Assembly (NCBI RefSeq): GCF_003667545.1
Contig: NZ_RCUV01000003.1
Location: 62,001-126,000 of the forward strand
Origin: Mycetocola manganoxydans
GTDB lineage: Bacteria; Actinomycetota; Actinomycetes; Actinomycetales; Microbacteriaceae
Length of the DNA: 64,000 bases
Reading direction: 5' to 3'
Shown: one piece after another, positions 1 through 8,516 of the stretch
Layout of the letters: the number at the start of each line of letters is the position of its first letter
How positions within the stretch are numbered: the stretch's first letter is position 1
Made by a program: the position numbers and the translations under genes
The notes under the pieces: model-generated
Seen by the model: only the letters and a program-made list of their open reading frames with translations
Told to the model about the DNA's origin: nothing
Databases searched by the model: none

Positions 1-211
1 TGCGGTGGGCGAGAACGGTGGTGCTCACCTTGTCGCCGGGAACCATGGTCCAGTCGGTGAACAGAGTTCCGACGGGTGATCCATCCGTGCGTGTGATGCT
101 GAGGCTGCGTTCACCGGTGTCGGCGGTGGCGACGGATGCTCCGCCGAGCGTGAGTGCAAGAGCTGCGGCGCTCGCGAGCAGGCCGGCGCCGATGCGGGTG
201 AAGATTGTCAT
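1..211 (-). CDS. Secreted protein, N-terminal part only (cut by window edge)
   Basis: The first 70 residues of a protein that runs off the left edge are visible. It begins MTIFTRIGAGLLASAAALAL and has a classical signal peptide with a probable AxA-type cleavage site near residues 28-30 (VATAD). The mature part starts with TGERSLSITRTDGSP and contains no recognisable motif in what is left. Its ATG overlaps the stop of the upstream secreted protein (ATGA), so it is the last visible gene of the alternate-signal export cluster and is probably translationally coupled. The function is unknown; a surface or exported partner of the SipW-type substrates is an inference from position only. Confidence 0.75.
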   Translation of the reverse strand, partial: MTIFTRIGAGLLASAAALALTLGGASVATADTGERSLSITRTDGSPVGTLFTDWTMVPGDKVSTTVLAHR

Positions 212-1395
212 TTGACGAACACCTCGACTTCCAGGTCTTCCGGCGGCGTTCCCGCACCCCACCATTCGAGGACGACGTACTGAACCTTTGTGCCAGTGGT
301 GTCGCGCAACAGAGAATCGACGGAACTCGAGCCTTTGGGAAGAACCACCGTTGGCGTGGCGGTTGGCGACGCATCTGCGGTCACCGTCACGTCGATTTCT
401 CGGGATTGGTACTGCGTCCAGGTGCTGCTCCTCGGGCACGCCGTAGAGCTGTTGTACCAGTTGTCTCTCCAGTCCTCCCACAAAAGCTTGGAGCGACACT
501 GCAACTGCTGGACGGTTGTCGTTGTCGTTGGCCACGCGCCCGAAGCTGAATAGTACTTCTCCGCGAGGTAGGTCGTTGAGTTCCGGTGAACGGCATTGGC
601 TGCCGCCGCAGTGTCGACGCCCGAGAACACGTTGTTGTAATTCGTGGCTCCGGATCCACCATCAACTCGGCACGTCTTACTCGCACAGAACGGATCATTC
701 GCGAAATCGGCGTTCTTGGTTCGACCGTTCGTCAGCATCCAGCTGTAGCGCATAGTCAGGGGGTCGGCATTCGCGCCGGACTGTCCACCAAGCCTGTTGA
801 TACCTCGGTGGGCGTCTCGAAGTTCCACTCCGGGCCGGGTCGAATTGGTCGTTGAGCCGTTGATCGCCAGAAGCGCGTCGGTGTTCAGGCGCGCGCGAGC
901 GAACGGTACGGTTGCACTTGGGGCGGCGTCCCATACGAAAGCGCTTGCTGCCGTTGTGGCGTAGTTACCGCGCCAGGCAGTCAGCTTGATCGACTGGGTC
1001 GCACTCATTCCGGGCGTGCAGCTCCACAGCCTCACGCCGAGCTGGTTCTCGACGCCGCCGATGTGAGGGGCCAACGGCTCGACCGGCTCGAAGCTGCCAT
1101 CGTTGACGACGGGCACAACGAGCATTCGAACGGTCGTTTTTCCGGCTCTCGGATCCGTCGTGCTCTCCGGCGCCTGGATTTCGGTGAACTCGCTCAGCTT
1201 ATAAACGTTCGACGCAACAGCGGGGTTCGGAACCGAACACCAGGTGCCCACGCCGGACGAAGCGTGAACCACAGCCGCCTTTATCGTGAGGTGCGCGCCC
1301 GTTGTCGAGGCGGGCAATCCTATGCCGATCATCGTGACGACCGCTGCTGCAGCGACGATCGCTGTACGCGGAACCGTGCGGAAGGAGATCCTCAT
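208..1395 (-). CDS. Secreted cysteine-containing protein of the alternate-signal export cluster
   Basis: A 395-residue protein with an N-terminal hydrophobic segment (about residues 11-30), so exported or membrane-anchored. The mature part has six cysteines (GTWCSVP, LWSCTPG, DPFCASKTC, QLQCRSK, TACPRS) that could form disulfides outside the cell, and it is rich in Thr, Ser and Asn. I do not recognise a family. The start at 1395 is chosen because this ATG shares one base with the stop of the preceding gene (TGATG) and is followed at once by the hydrophobic segment; a longer reading from 1647 would run into the neighbour and lacks this logic. Context makes it a likely member of the surface-structure operon downstream of two alternate-signal proteins. 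Confidence 0.75.
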   Translation of the reverse strand: MRISFRTVPRTAIVAAAAVVTMIGIGLPASTTGAHLTIKAAVVHASSGVGTWCSVPNPAVASNVYKLSEFTEIQAPESTTDPRAGKTTVRMLVVPVVNDGSFEPVEPLAPHIGGVENQLGVRLWSCTPGMSATQSIKLTAWRGNYATTAASAFVWDAAPSATVPFARARLNTDALLAINGSTTNSTRPGVELRDAHRGINRLGGQSGANADPLTMRYSWMLTNGRTKNADFANDPFCASKTCRVDGGSGATNYNNVFSGVDTAAAANAVHRNSTTYLAEKYYSASGAWPTTTTTVQQLQCRSKLLWEDWRDNWYNSSTACPRSSTWTQYQSREIDVTVTADASPTATPTVVLPKGSSSVDSLLRDTTGTKVQYVVLEWWGAGTPPEDLEVEVFVK

Positions 1396-2069
1396 CAATT
1401 TTCCTCTGCCCGGGGCACCTGCGCGAGTGTTGCGTTGGCCGCGAAATCGACCAAAGGGTTCAACGATGCCGAGCCGCGCAGATTCAACAGTGCGCGTGAA
1501 ACATCGACATTCTTTCCGGAGATGTTCGCAACCGCAGGAATGGAGAGGGTTACGGTGACCTTGCAGCTTTCGCCCGGTTTCAACGTCTGGCCAGGCGCGT
1601 TTCCTATGACCCAGCTCGGGGCGCCCGGGGTTTGATTCACCGTGCACTCGCCGACTGTTTCAGCGTTCACAGCAAGGTAGCCCTTGCTGTAGATCTCCGT
1701 CCAGACGCTCGTCGCTGGAGCGCTGATCGAACCGAGGATCCGGCTCTGAACCGCATCGCCCGATCCACTGGCCAGCGTGTAGGTGATTTTCTGGCCGCGT
1801 TTGCCGGGGATCAGACCTTGCGCGCTCGGCGCGGAGACAGTCGACGCGACGTCGGAGGCGGACGCGAGGTCGAAGTAAGTCGCGGTGATTCCGGCGGTGA
1901 TCGAGAGCAGACCAGATTCGATTTGCTGCGGAGTTTGCTCGGTCGCATCGTTCCAGTACGCCATTGTGACTGGTCCACCGATGAGAGCCGCGGCCGCGAC
2001 GAGTGCTGTGAGCGCGAGTGCCACCGGTTTGGTCACCGGCGCACGAAGTTTGCTTGAGCGGGTTGCCAT
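1395..2069 (-). CDS. Alternate-type signal peptide (SipW-cognate) exported protein 3
   Basis: A 224-residue exported protein. Residues 10-40 form a hydrophobic stretch ending in GGPVTMAYWND, the AYW(N/S)D box typical of SipW-cognate signal peptides of the TasA/camelysin type and of the actinobacterial RER_14450-like exported family. The next segment (TEQTPQQIESGLLSI) aligns by eye with the two paralogues upstream (STPQTISSGTLDL and TAQTISSGDLDF). The start at 2069 is preferred over 2129 because it lies 7 bases after the preceding stop and directly before the signal segment, although no strong ribosome site is visible. Probably processed by the SipW-type peptidase at 5854-6642 and displayed on the cell surface; a structural role is inferred. 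Confidence 0.8.
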   Translation of the reverse strand: MATRSSKLRAPVTKPVALALTALVAAAALIGGPVTMAYWNDATEQTPQQIESGLLSITAGITATYFDLASASDVASTVSAPSAQGLIPGKRGQKITYTLASGSGDAVQSRILGSISAPATSVWTEIYSKGYLAVNAETVGECTVNQTPGAPSWVIGNAPGQTLKPGESCKVTVTLSIPAVANISGKNVDVSRALLNLRGSASLNPLVDFAANATLAQVPRAEEN

Positions 2070-2076
2070 CGGGATG

Positions 2077-2694
2077 CTATGCGGGGATCTGCTCGAGCGT
2101 GTATGTGGCGCCGAGCGAAACCTTGCCACCCATCGCGTCGTTGTATTGGCCAGCCGTCGCGCCCCAAGGGAACGAAACGTCGACCGTGACCGGGATATCG
2201 CGCTTCGCAGTGGAGCTCAGGATGACCGACTGCGCGGCGTCAGCGACACCAGCAAAGTTCGTCTGTTCCACCTTCTTAATGGTGATGGTCATCGCAGAAG
2301 CGAGCGCGGTGTCCGCCTCAGTGGCTGTTGTGTTGACCGCTCCGGCTGTCTTCGTCGGCGCAACGCTGAAGCGGGCCTTCATGTTCTGACCGATCAGGGT
2401 GACGGGAATGCTCACCGTCGCGGTGACGACGTCCCCGGGAACAAGAGGTCCGCCGGAATAAGCTCCGGACGCGCTGCACGAGGTGGGCGAGGTGCAGTTC
2501 TTGATCGTGGGGGTCGCCCCGATCTTGACCTCGGAGGTCGAACCGAGGTCAAGTGTTCCAGACGAAATCGTCTGAGGGGTGCTGGTCGAAGAATCAGACC
2601 AGAAAGCGAGTGAGCCCGCACCGCCCAAGAGGAGTGCGACGCCAAGGGCTGCTGCAACGGATGAGGCGATCAGAGTGCGGGTTGGCTTCTTCAT
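2077..2694 (-). CDS. Alternate-type signal peptide (SipW-cognate) exported protein 2
   Basis: A 205-residue protein starting MKKPTRTLIASS, with a positively charged N terminus, a hydrophobic core and the box GGAGSLAFWSDSS at about residues 24-36. This is the SipW-cognate signal rather than a normal AxA signal peptide. The rest is predicted extracellular, Thr/Ala/Ser-rich, with a single CTSPTSC cysteine pair. The start is supported by GGAAGGACC six bases upstream. It is a paralogue of the genes on both sides and likely cotranscribed with the one that follows (7-base gap). TasA-like or camelysin-like surface protein is the best label; no enzymatic motif is present. Confidence 0.85.
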   Translation of the reverse strand: MKKPTRTLIASSVAAALGVALLLGGAGSLAFWSDSSTSTPQTISSGTLDLGSTSEVKIGATPTIKNCTSPTSCSASGAYSGGPLVPGDVVTATVSIPVTLIGQNMKARFSVAPTKTAGAVNTTATEADTALASAMTITIKKVEQTNFAGVADAAQSVILSSTAKRDIPVTVDVSFPWGATAGQYNDAMGGKVSLGATYTLEQIPA

Positions 2695-2775
2695 GATGGT
2701 CCTTCCGTAGCAGTAAGAGTTAGGGGTGATGCGGTCGGGTGTTGCGGGTGTTGCGTGTGCTGCCTGCGGAGATGT

Positions 2776-2830
2776 GGGCCCTGCCGTGTCGGATACTCGA
2801 CAGGGCCCTGGGATCAGCTCAGCTGATCCC
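2776..2830 (-). terminator. Double inverted repeat, likely terminator of alternate-signal gene 1
   Basis: Two back-to-back inverted repeats lie 24 bases after the stop of the gene ending at 2854. The first has perfect 10-base arms (GGGATCAGCT 2810-2819 and AGCTGATCCC 2821-2830). The second has 8-base arms (GGGCCCTG 2776-2783 and CAGGGCCC 2801-2808). There is no long U-run, as is common in actinobacteria. They separate the first alternate-signal gene from the second and may act as a partial terminator, making the first gene the most expressed. Confidence 0.65.
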
Positions 2831-2853
2831 GCCTCCGCTGCAAGGTGAAGGTA

Positions 2854-3423
2854 TTACGGCGTGACAGTTCCCGCGGCGACCTGCGTCAGTGTGTAGGCGG
2901 CTCCGAAGTTGTAGTTCGAGATCAGCTTCGTGGCGTTCGTGGCGTTCCAGTCGAAAGTCACGACGAGCTTGATTGTGGCGTCCGTCGTAACCTTGACCGG
3001 GGCGGTTACCTTGGTGCCGTTGACAAAGACTTCCTGTGTCACAGCGCTGGTGAGAGCGGCGGGCACTGCGATGGGAGCGACAGTCAGCTCAGCTGCGATG
3101 TTCTGGCCGACAAGCGTCACCGGAAGCGTCAACTGACGTGTAAGCACGTCACCTGGGACGATTTTCATCGTGTCTGGCTTGAAGTCCACCGATGCGGTCT
3201 TCTTGGTAACGCTGGGAGTGCCAGTCGTGACGACCTGCTGAATTTTCCAGGTGTCATTCGCAATGGTCCCAAAGTCGAGGTCACCAGACGAAATGGTCTG
3301 GGCGGTCGTCTCGGCATTGTCAGACCAGTAGGCGAGGGTGCCGGCTCCACCGAGGAGGAGGGCTGCTCCGACTGCTGCTGCGACTGCTGCTGCGGTGGTC
3401 TTCTTCATGTTGAACTTCTTCAT
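2854..3423 (-). CDS. Alternate-type signal peptide (SipW-cognate) exported protein 1
   Basis: A 189-residue protein starting MKKFNMKKTTAAAVAAAVG, with the SipW-type box GGAGTLAYWSDNAET around residues 28-42 and a mature part free of cysteine, built of Thr/Val-rich stretches likely to form beta strands. This is the size and composition of TasA/camelysin-like exported proteins. The start at 3423 is chosen because GGGAAA lies just upstream and the signal begins immediately; the longer in-frame extension to 3642 covers what looks like the promoter region. It is the first gene of the cluster, is followed by strong inverted repeats, and may be the major subunit of a surface structure (inference). 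Confidence 0.85.
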   Translation of the reverse strand: MKKFNMKKTTAAAVAAAVGAALLLGGAGTLAYWSDNAETTAQTISSGDLDFGTIANDTWKIQQVVTTGTPSVTKKTASVDFKPDTMKIVPGDVLTRQLTLPVTLVGQNIAAELTVAPIAVPAALTSAVTQEVFVNGTKVTAPVKVTTDATIKLVVTFDWNATNATKLISNYNFGAAYTLTQVAAGTVTP

Positions 3424-3739
3424 GGTGTTTCCCTTGGGCTGGCAGCGGAGGAGCTGCGGTGATGTTCTTGCCTTGCGCTTCGAACAAGATTGATACTTCC
3501 GAATGAAACCCAAGATGCGACCAGTGCTCCCGCAAGGTTCGGAAAATTCCGGGTCGTTTCCGAAAGACTTGCTCAAGATCGACGCAATTTCGCGTCTTTG
3601 CAACGATGAGAGCGCGATCACGCGTGCGGCGGCATCCAACAATTGATGCTCATTTCGTGACCTTGGTGCTCTCCCGCAGCGGGAGCCTCAGGCGTACCAT
3701 CTGCGCTGAGGGGGCTGAACCTTAAAGGAGGGGACCGCG
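3424..3739. promoter_or_regulatory. Divergent intergenic region with TTCCGAA inverted repeats
   Basis: This 316-base gap separates the alternate-signal operon (leftward) from the AMIN-like gene (rightward) and holds no convincing gene. It contains an 8-base inverted repeat, TTCGGAAA (3538-3545) and TTTCCGAA (3557-3564), with an extra TTCCGAA at 3497-3503, and a second small inverted repeat GACGC-AATTTC-GCGTC (3581-3596). These are candidate operator sites. I cannot assign -35/-10 boxes with confidence. Confidence 0.4.
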
Positions 3740-4288
3740 ATGAAGCGTTCCTTTGCATTACTTCTCAGCGTGCTGCTCGGCGCAGTGTTTCTTGTGTCGA
3801 CCGGTCCCGCTGCCACCGCCGCTCCATATTGCGGCATCACCTGGGGCTCGCTCGCCGAGACCCAGCGGATCGGCTCGCCGGAGGCCTATCCGACCGGAGT
3901 CCGTGCCGGCCAGCACGAGTGCTTCGACCGCATGGTCATCGATATCAACGGGAAGGTCCGTGGATTCGATGTTCGATACGTCAGTTCCGTAAAACGAGAC
4001 GGATCCGGAGCCGTGGTTCCACTACGCGGCGCCGCCGACCTGCAGGTCATCGCTCTCATGGCCAACTACACCTCGACGGGCCAGCAGATCTGGAGAGCGG
4101 GCAACCCCAACGAGCTCGTTCCCCTGACCGGGTTCTCGACGTTCCGTCAGGTCGCCTATGCCGGGAGTTTCGAGGGGCAGACGAACTTCGGACTTGGTGT
4201 TCGCGCACGACTTCCCTTCCGTGCCTTCATCCTTGATGGGCCACTTCACACAAGCCGGCTCGTCATCGACGTCGCGCATCGGTGGTGA
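3740..4288 (+). CDS. Secreted AMIN-like domain protein
   Basis: A 182-residue secreted protein with a clear signal peptide (MKRSFALLLSVLLGAVFLVS, cleavage near ATAAP at 27-29). The mature part carries the pattern of the actinobacterial AMIN-like domain: an early HECFDRMVIDINGKV segment (about 58-72), a central beta-rich region and the closing RLVIDVAHRW. AMIN-type domains bind cell-wall polymers or envelope partners, but the actinobacterial version has no established activity. Two cysteines (YCGITW, HECFDR) could pair. The start is fixed by a strong AAAGGAGG eight bases upstream. It stands alone as a short transcription unit. Confidence 0.75.
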   Translation: MKRSFALLLSVLLGAVFLVSTGPAATAAPYCGITWGSLAETQRIGSPEAYPTGVRAGQHECFDRMVIDINGKVRGFDVRYVSSVKRDGSGAVVPLRGAADLQVIALMANYTSTGQQIWRAGNPNELVPLTGFSTFRQVAYAGSFEGQTNFGLGVRARLPFRAFILDGPLHTSRLVIDVAHRW

Positions 4289-4374
4289 TCGTTGGGGAGG
4301 ATCAGGCGCCTTGGTCCTCCCCAGAGAGGTGTTCCGAGCTAGCTTGCCCACAGAAGCCCTGACTCTCGATTTAT

Positions 4375-4402
4375 TGTCGGTGGTCAGGTGTTAACTTGAG
4401 GC
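4375..4402 (+). promoter_or_regulatory. Conserved box upstream of DUF222/HNH gene 1
   Basis: TGTCGGTGGTC (4375-4385), ten variable bases, then TTGAGGC immediately before the ATG at 4403. The same box with the same ten-base spacing precedes the second DUF222/HNH gene at 48583-48610. TTGAGGC can serve as a weak ribosome site; the role of TGTCGGTGGTC is unknown. Confidence 0.55.
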
Positions 4403-5857
4403 ATGGAAAGCACCGACGCTGCCCCAGACGACTCCCCCGACGAGAGCCCCGACGAGCCCACGCTCGACATCCACGTCGAGCCCACCACGGCCGCGATCAT
4501 CGCCGATACCTCCCTCGCCCTGCTCGGTGCCGTCTCCCAGATCGATCGCCTCGAGGCTCGCCAGTCAGCTTGGAAAGCGGAGTTCATCGATCAGGCCCGT
4601 CGCATCGCGCTCATGACCGAAGAGGCTGTCATCACCGTTGGCAAGAACTTCTCGCCCGCCCAACGCCAGGACCTCGCCCGCCGAGCCTTCATCTCCGAGG
4701 TTGCGTGCGAACTCCGCATCCCCGAGCGCAGTGCCATCGCCCTGATCGACGAGAGTGAAGCACTCATGCACCGCCTGCCGCTCACTCTCGCCGCGCTCCG
4801 CGAGGGCGAGATCACCTATCGTCACGCCCAGTACCTCATCGACGAGACAGCAACTCTCGATCCGGATGCCGCGGGGCAACTCGAACGGGGAGCCCTCCCC
4901 TTCGCGCGCAACCTGACGCCGGCCCGGTTCCGGCAGAAAGCACGAACCCTCCGTGAGAGGCTGCGACCCGAGTCTGCCGTCGACCGGCGCGAGAAGTGCT
5001 CGAGCGACCGCAAGGTCGAGTACATCCCGGCGCGTGACGGTATGGCCTGGCTGAGCCTCTACACGACAGCACCGGTTGCCGGGGCACTGTTCACTTCCAT
5101 CCGAACCCAATCGGTCAGCCTCCAGGGGCCGGCCGAGTCGCGCACGCTCGGGCAACTCGATGCCGATGTTTGTGCCGACGCCCTGTTCGATGGCTTGACG
5201 GGCACGCTGGGCGAGGCGGGCGAGCAGGGCGCGCCCGAATGCGCCGACCCCTCTTTGTCAGCCGGCGCTGACGCTGCCCAAGCTGCGCCAGGCTCAGGAC
5301 CGGGTTCGAAACCGGGCGCCGCGCTCCGCAGGATCACGCCGAACGTGACGGTGACCGTGCCGATACTTTCCCTGCTCGGAAGAAGCGATGAGCCGGCCAC
5401 CCTCGATGGCTTCGGACCCATCGACATCGAAATGGCCCGCAAGCTCGTTGGTCAGGCCACTTCGTTCACAAGAATCCTGACCGACCCCGATTCCGGCGCC
5501 GCCGTCGTCTGGGGAACCAGGAGATACAAGCCGACAACGACGATGAAGAAGTTCCTCCGGTACCGCGATCAACGGTGTCGCTTTCCTGGGTGCAACCGCG
5601 TCGCCGAGTTCTGTGACATCGATCACACGATTCCCTACGGCTTTGGTGGCGAGACCGAGCTCGACAACCTCGCGGCGCTGTGCCCCAAACACCATCGAAT
5701 GAAACATGACACCACCTGGAAGGTGGAGCAACTGGGCGGCGGACGGCTTCGATGGACATCACCGAATGGGCGCACCTATCCGACGCATCCCGAAAACGAG
5801 GTGAGGCCCTTCACTCCGAAGACAACGGCACCGTCGTCGGATCCTCCGCCGTTCTAG
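4403..5857 (+). CDS. DUF222 and HNH endonuclease domain protein (13E12 family), copy 1
   Basis: A 484-residue protein with an acidic N terminus, a DUF222 domain over roughly residues 35-330 and a C-terminal HNH nuclease domain. The HNH part shows CRFPGC, then CDIDHTIPYGFGG, then LCPKHHRMKH (about residues 393-436): the paired cysteines hold zinc and DH/H residues form the metal site. These proteins are numerous in actinobacteria (13E12 repeat family of mycobacteria) and their biological role is unknown; no restriction-modification partner is nearby. The chain ends in DPPPF, like copy 2 at 48611-50185 (EPPPF). Its last four bases overlap the convergent signal peptidase gene. Confidence 0.9.
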   Translation: MESTDAAPDDSPDESPDEPTLDIHVEPTTAAIIADTSLALLGAVSQIDRLEARQSAWKAEFIDQARRIALMTEEAVITVGKNFSPAQRQDLARRAFISEVACELRIPERSAIALIDESEALMHRLPLTLAALREGEITYRHAQYLIDETATLDPDAAGQLERGALPFARNLTPARFRQKARTLRERLRPESAVDRREKCSSDRKVEYIPARDGMAWLSLYTTAPVAGALFTSIRTQSVSLQGPAESRTLGQLDADVCADALFDGLTGTLGEAGEQGAPECADPSLSAGADAAQAAPGSGPGSKPGAALRRITPNVTVTVPILSLLGRSDEPATLDGFGPIDIEMARKLVGQATSFTRILTDPDSGAAVVWGTRRYKPTTTMKKFLRYRDQRCRFPGCNRVAEFCDIDHTIPYGFGGETELDNLAALCPKHHRMKHDTTWKVEQLGGGRLRWTSPNGRTYPTHPENEVRPFTPKTTAPSSDPPPF

Positions 5858-6642
5858 CGGATCGACGTTCTTGGCGAGTTAGCGTTCTCGTCGGTTGATT
5901 CTGCGGAGTCTTCCGTAGATGCGGACGCTCCATCGCCACCGCGCTTCTTTTTTCCCCGAACCGCAACAACCACGAGGGTCACGACCGCGTACCCGATGAG
6001 CCCCACTCCCAGGCCCTGGGCGAGCCAGGTGCGGGCGTCGCTCGTCACACCGTTGGTGACGTAGCCGATCACCGGAAGCCAGTACCAGGCCTTGCCGCGG
6101 ACCTGTTCTTCGCGCACCAGTTCCTGGTCGGGAATCGGGTTGGCATCGCCCTGTGTCTCGAGTCGCACACCGTCAGGAGTGACGTTGACACCGATCACCC
6201 TGTGAGTGACGACATCCGGTTCGCCTGAGCGGATCTGGTAGGTGATCACATCACCAACCGTGATGTCCGCAAAGTCGATCGGCTTCACGACCACGGTGGT
6301 TCCCGGCGGCATGGTCGGCCGCATCGACCCGGTCAGCACTGTGTACGGCGTCGACCCCGTCACCCGTGGCACGAGCACAAACCCGATGATCAGGGCACCG
6401 CACACGATGAGCACGATCCAGCTGACACTCTTCAGCAGGATGCTCCCGATCCGGCCGATCACGGACGGTCGCTTCTCCGGTCGCTTCTCTGTTCCGGATG
6501 CCGACGTTGCCCGAGGCGATCCAGTAGCGCGAGCAGCCCGAGCAGCACGCCGCGTGGGGGCCGGTTCGTCCGCTTCCGGACTTGCTGCTTCCCTGCCCAG
6601 CGTCTCCCCGCCCGGCGATTCCCCGGTCAGCGACTCCGCCAC
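5854..6642 (-). CDS. SipW-type signal peptidase I
   Basis: A 262-residue membrane signal peptidase of the ER/SipW type. A long charged, probably cytoplasmic N terminus (1-60) is followed by a membrane segment (about 66-92), the catalytic Ser106 in VLTGSMRPTM, and His147 in VVTHRVIG in place of the general-base lysine of LepB-type enzymes. The LETQGDANPIPD box supplies the structural Asp, and a second membrane segment lies at about 208-229. The start is GTG two bases after the purA stop, so it is cotranscribed with purA. SipW enzymes process TasA/camelysin-type signals, and three such substrates are encoded at 1395-3423, making them the probable clients (inference). Confidence 0.88.
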   Translation of the reverse strand: MAESLTGESPGGETLGREAASPEADEPAPTRRAARAARATGSPRATSASGTEKRPEKRPSVIGRIGSILLKSVSWIVLIVCGALIIGFVLVPRVTGSTPYTVLTGSMRPTMPPGTTVVVKPIDFADITVGDVITYQIRSGEPDVVTHRVIGVNVTPDGVRLETQGDANPIPDQELVREEQVRGKAWYWLPVIGYVTNGVTSDARTWLAQGLGVGLIGYAVVTLVVVAVRGKKKRGGDGASASTEDSAESTDENANSPRTSIR

Positions 6643-6644
6643 GT

Positions 6645-7931
<1,287 letters not shown>

Positions 7932-7990
7932 GGCGGATGCTCCTTCTTGGCGGAAAAAATTATGGTGCGCCGGCAGGCGACCGGATCGGC

Positions 7991-8470
7991 CTAGTCCTGG
8001 CCCCGGATGAAGAAAACTTCGGTCGAGGGCGGCGGTTCAAGTGGCAGACCCTCGGTTTCGATCCGGGCTGCCGCGGTCTCGTCAGCTCCACGGAGGAACT
8101 CGGTCAGCCGCTCGACTTCGTCGACCTCGCCGATGGCATCCGCAGCGTTACGGAGCGCGTACAGCGCGCGCAGGAATCCCTGGTTCGGCTCGTGCGACCA
8201 CGGCACAGGACCCTGTCCACGCCAGCCAGCTTTACGCAAAGCGTCGAGCCCGCGGTGGTAACCGACCCGGGCATATGCGTAAGCGGCGATCGGGTGAGCA
8301 GAATCGAATGCCGCCTCGGCCAGACGCGCCCAGGCCAGCGACGACGTGGGATGCGCGGCGGCGACGGCAGCGAGATCATCGACAGTTGACGACCGGTCGA
8401 TGGCGTCAACGACCTCGGGTTCCGCCGGCAGGCGTGTCTCCGGTACTCCGAGCAGGTTCTCTCCAGTCAC
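7991..8470 (-). CDS. DUF3151 family protein
   Basis: A 159-residue cytosolic protein of the actinobacterial DUF3151 family, usually found beside purA or fructose-bisphosphate aldolase genes. It shows the family segments [18 protein letters not shown] (about 39-56), [17 protein letters not shown] and [20 protein letters not shown] (82-101), and reads as a TPR-like helical repeat. No function is established. It lies 59 bases upstream of purA on the same strand and is probably cotranscribed, which fits the conserved purA neighbourhood. Confidence 0.85.
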   Translation of the reverse strand: MTGENLLGVPETRLPAEPEVVDAIDRSSTVDDLAAVAAAHPTSSLAWARLAEAAFDSAHPIAAYAYARVGYHRGLDALRKAGWRGQGPVPWSHEPNQGFLRALYALRNAADAIGEVDEVERLTEFLRGADETAAARIETEGLPLEPPPSTEVFFIRGQD

Positions 8471-8516
8471 GCGACCAGCCTACCGCGTCACTCGATGCAC
8501 GGGCAGCGGAAGCGTT

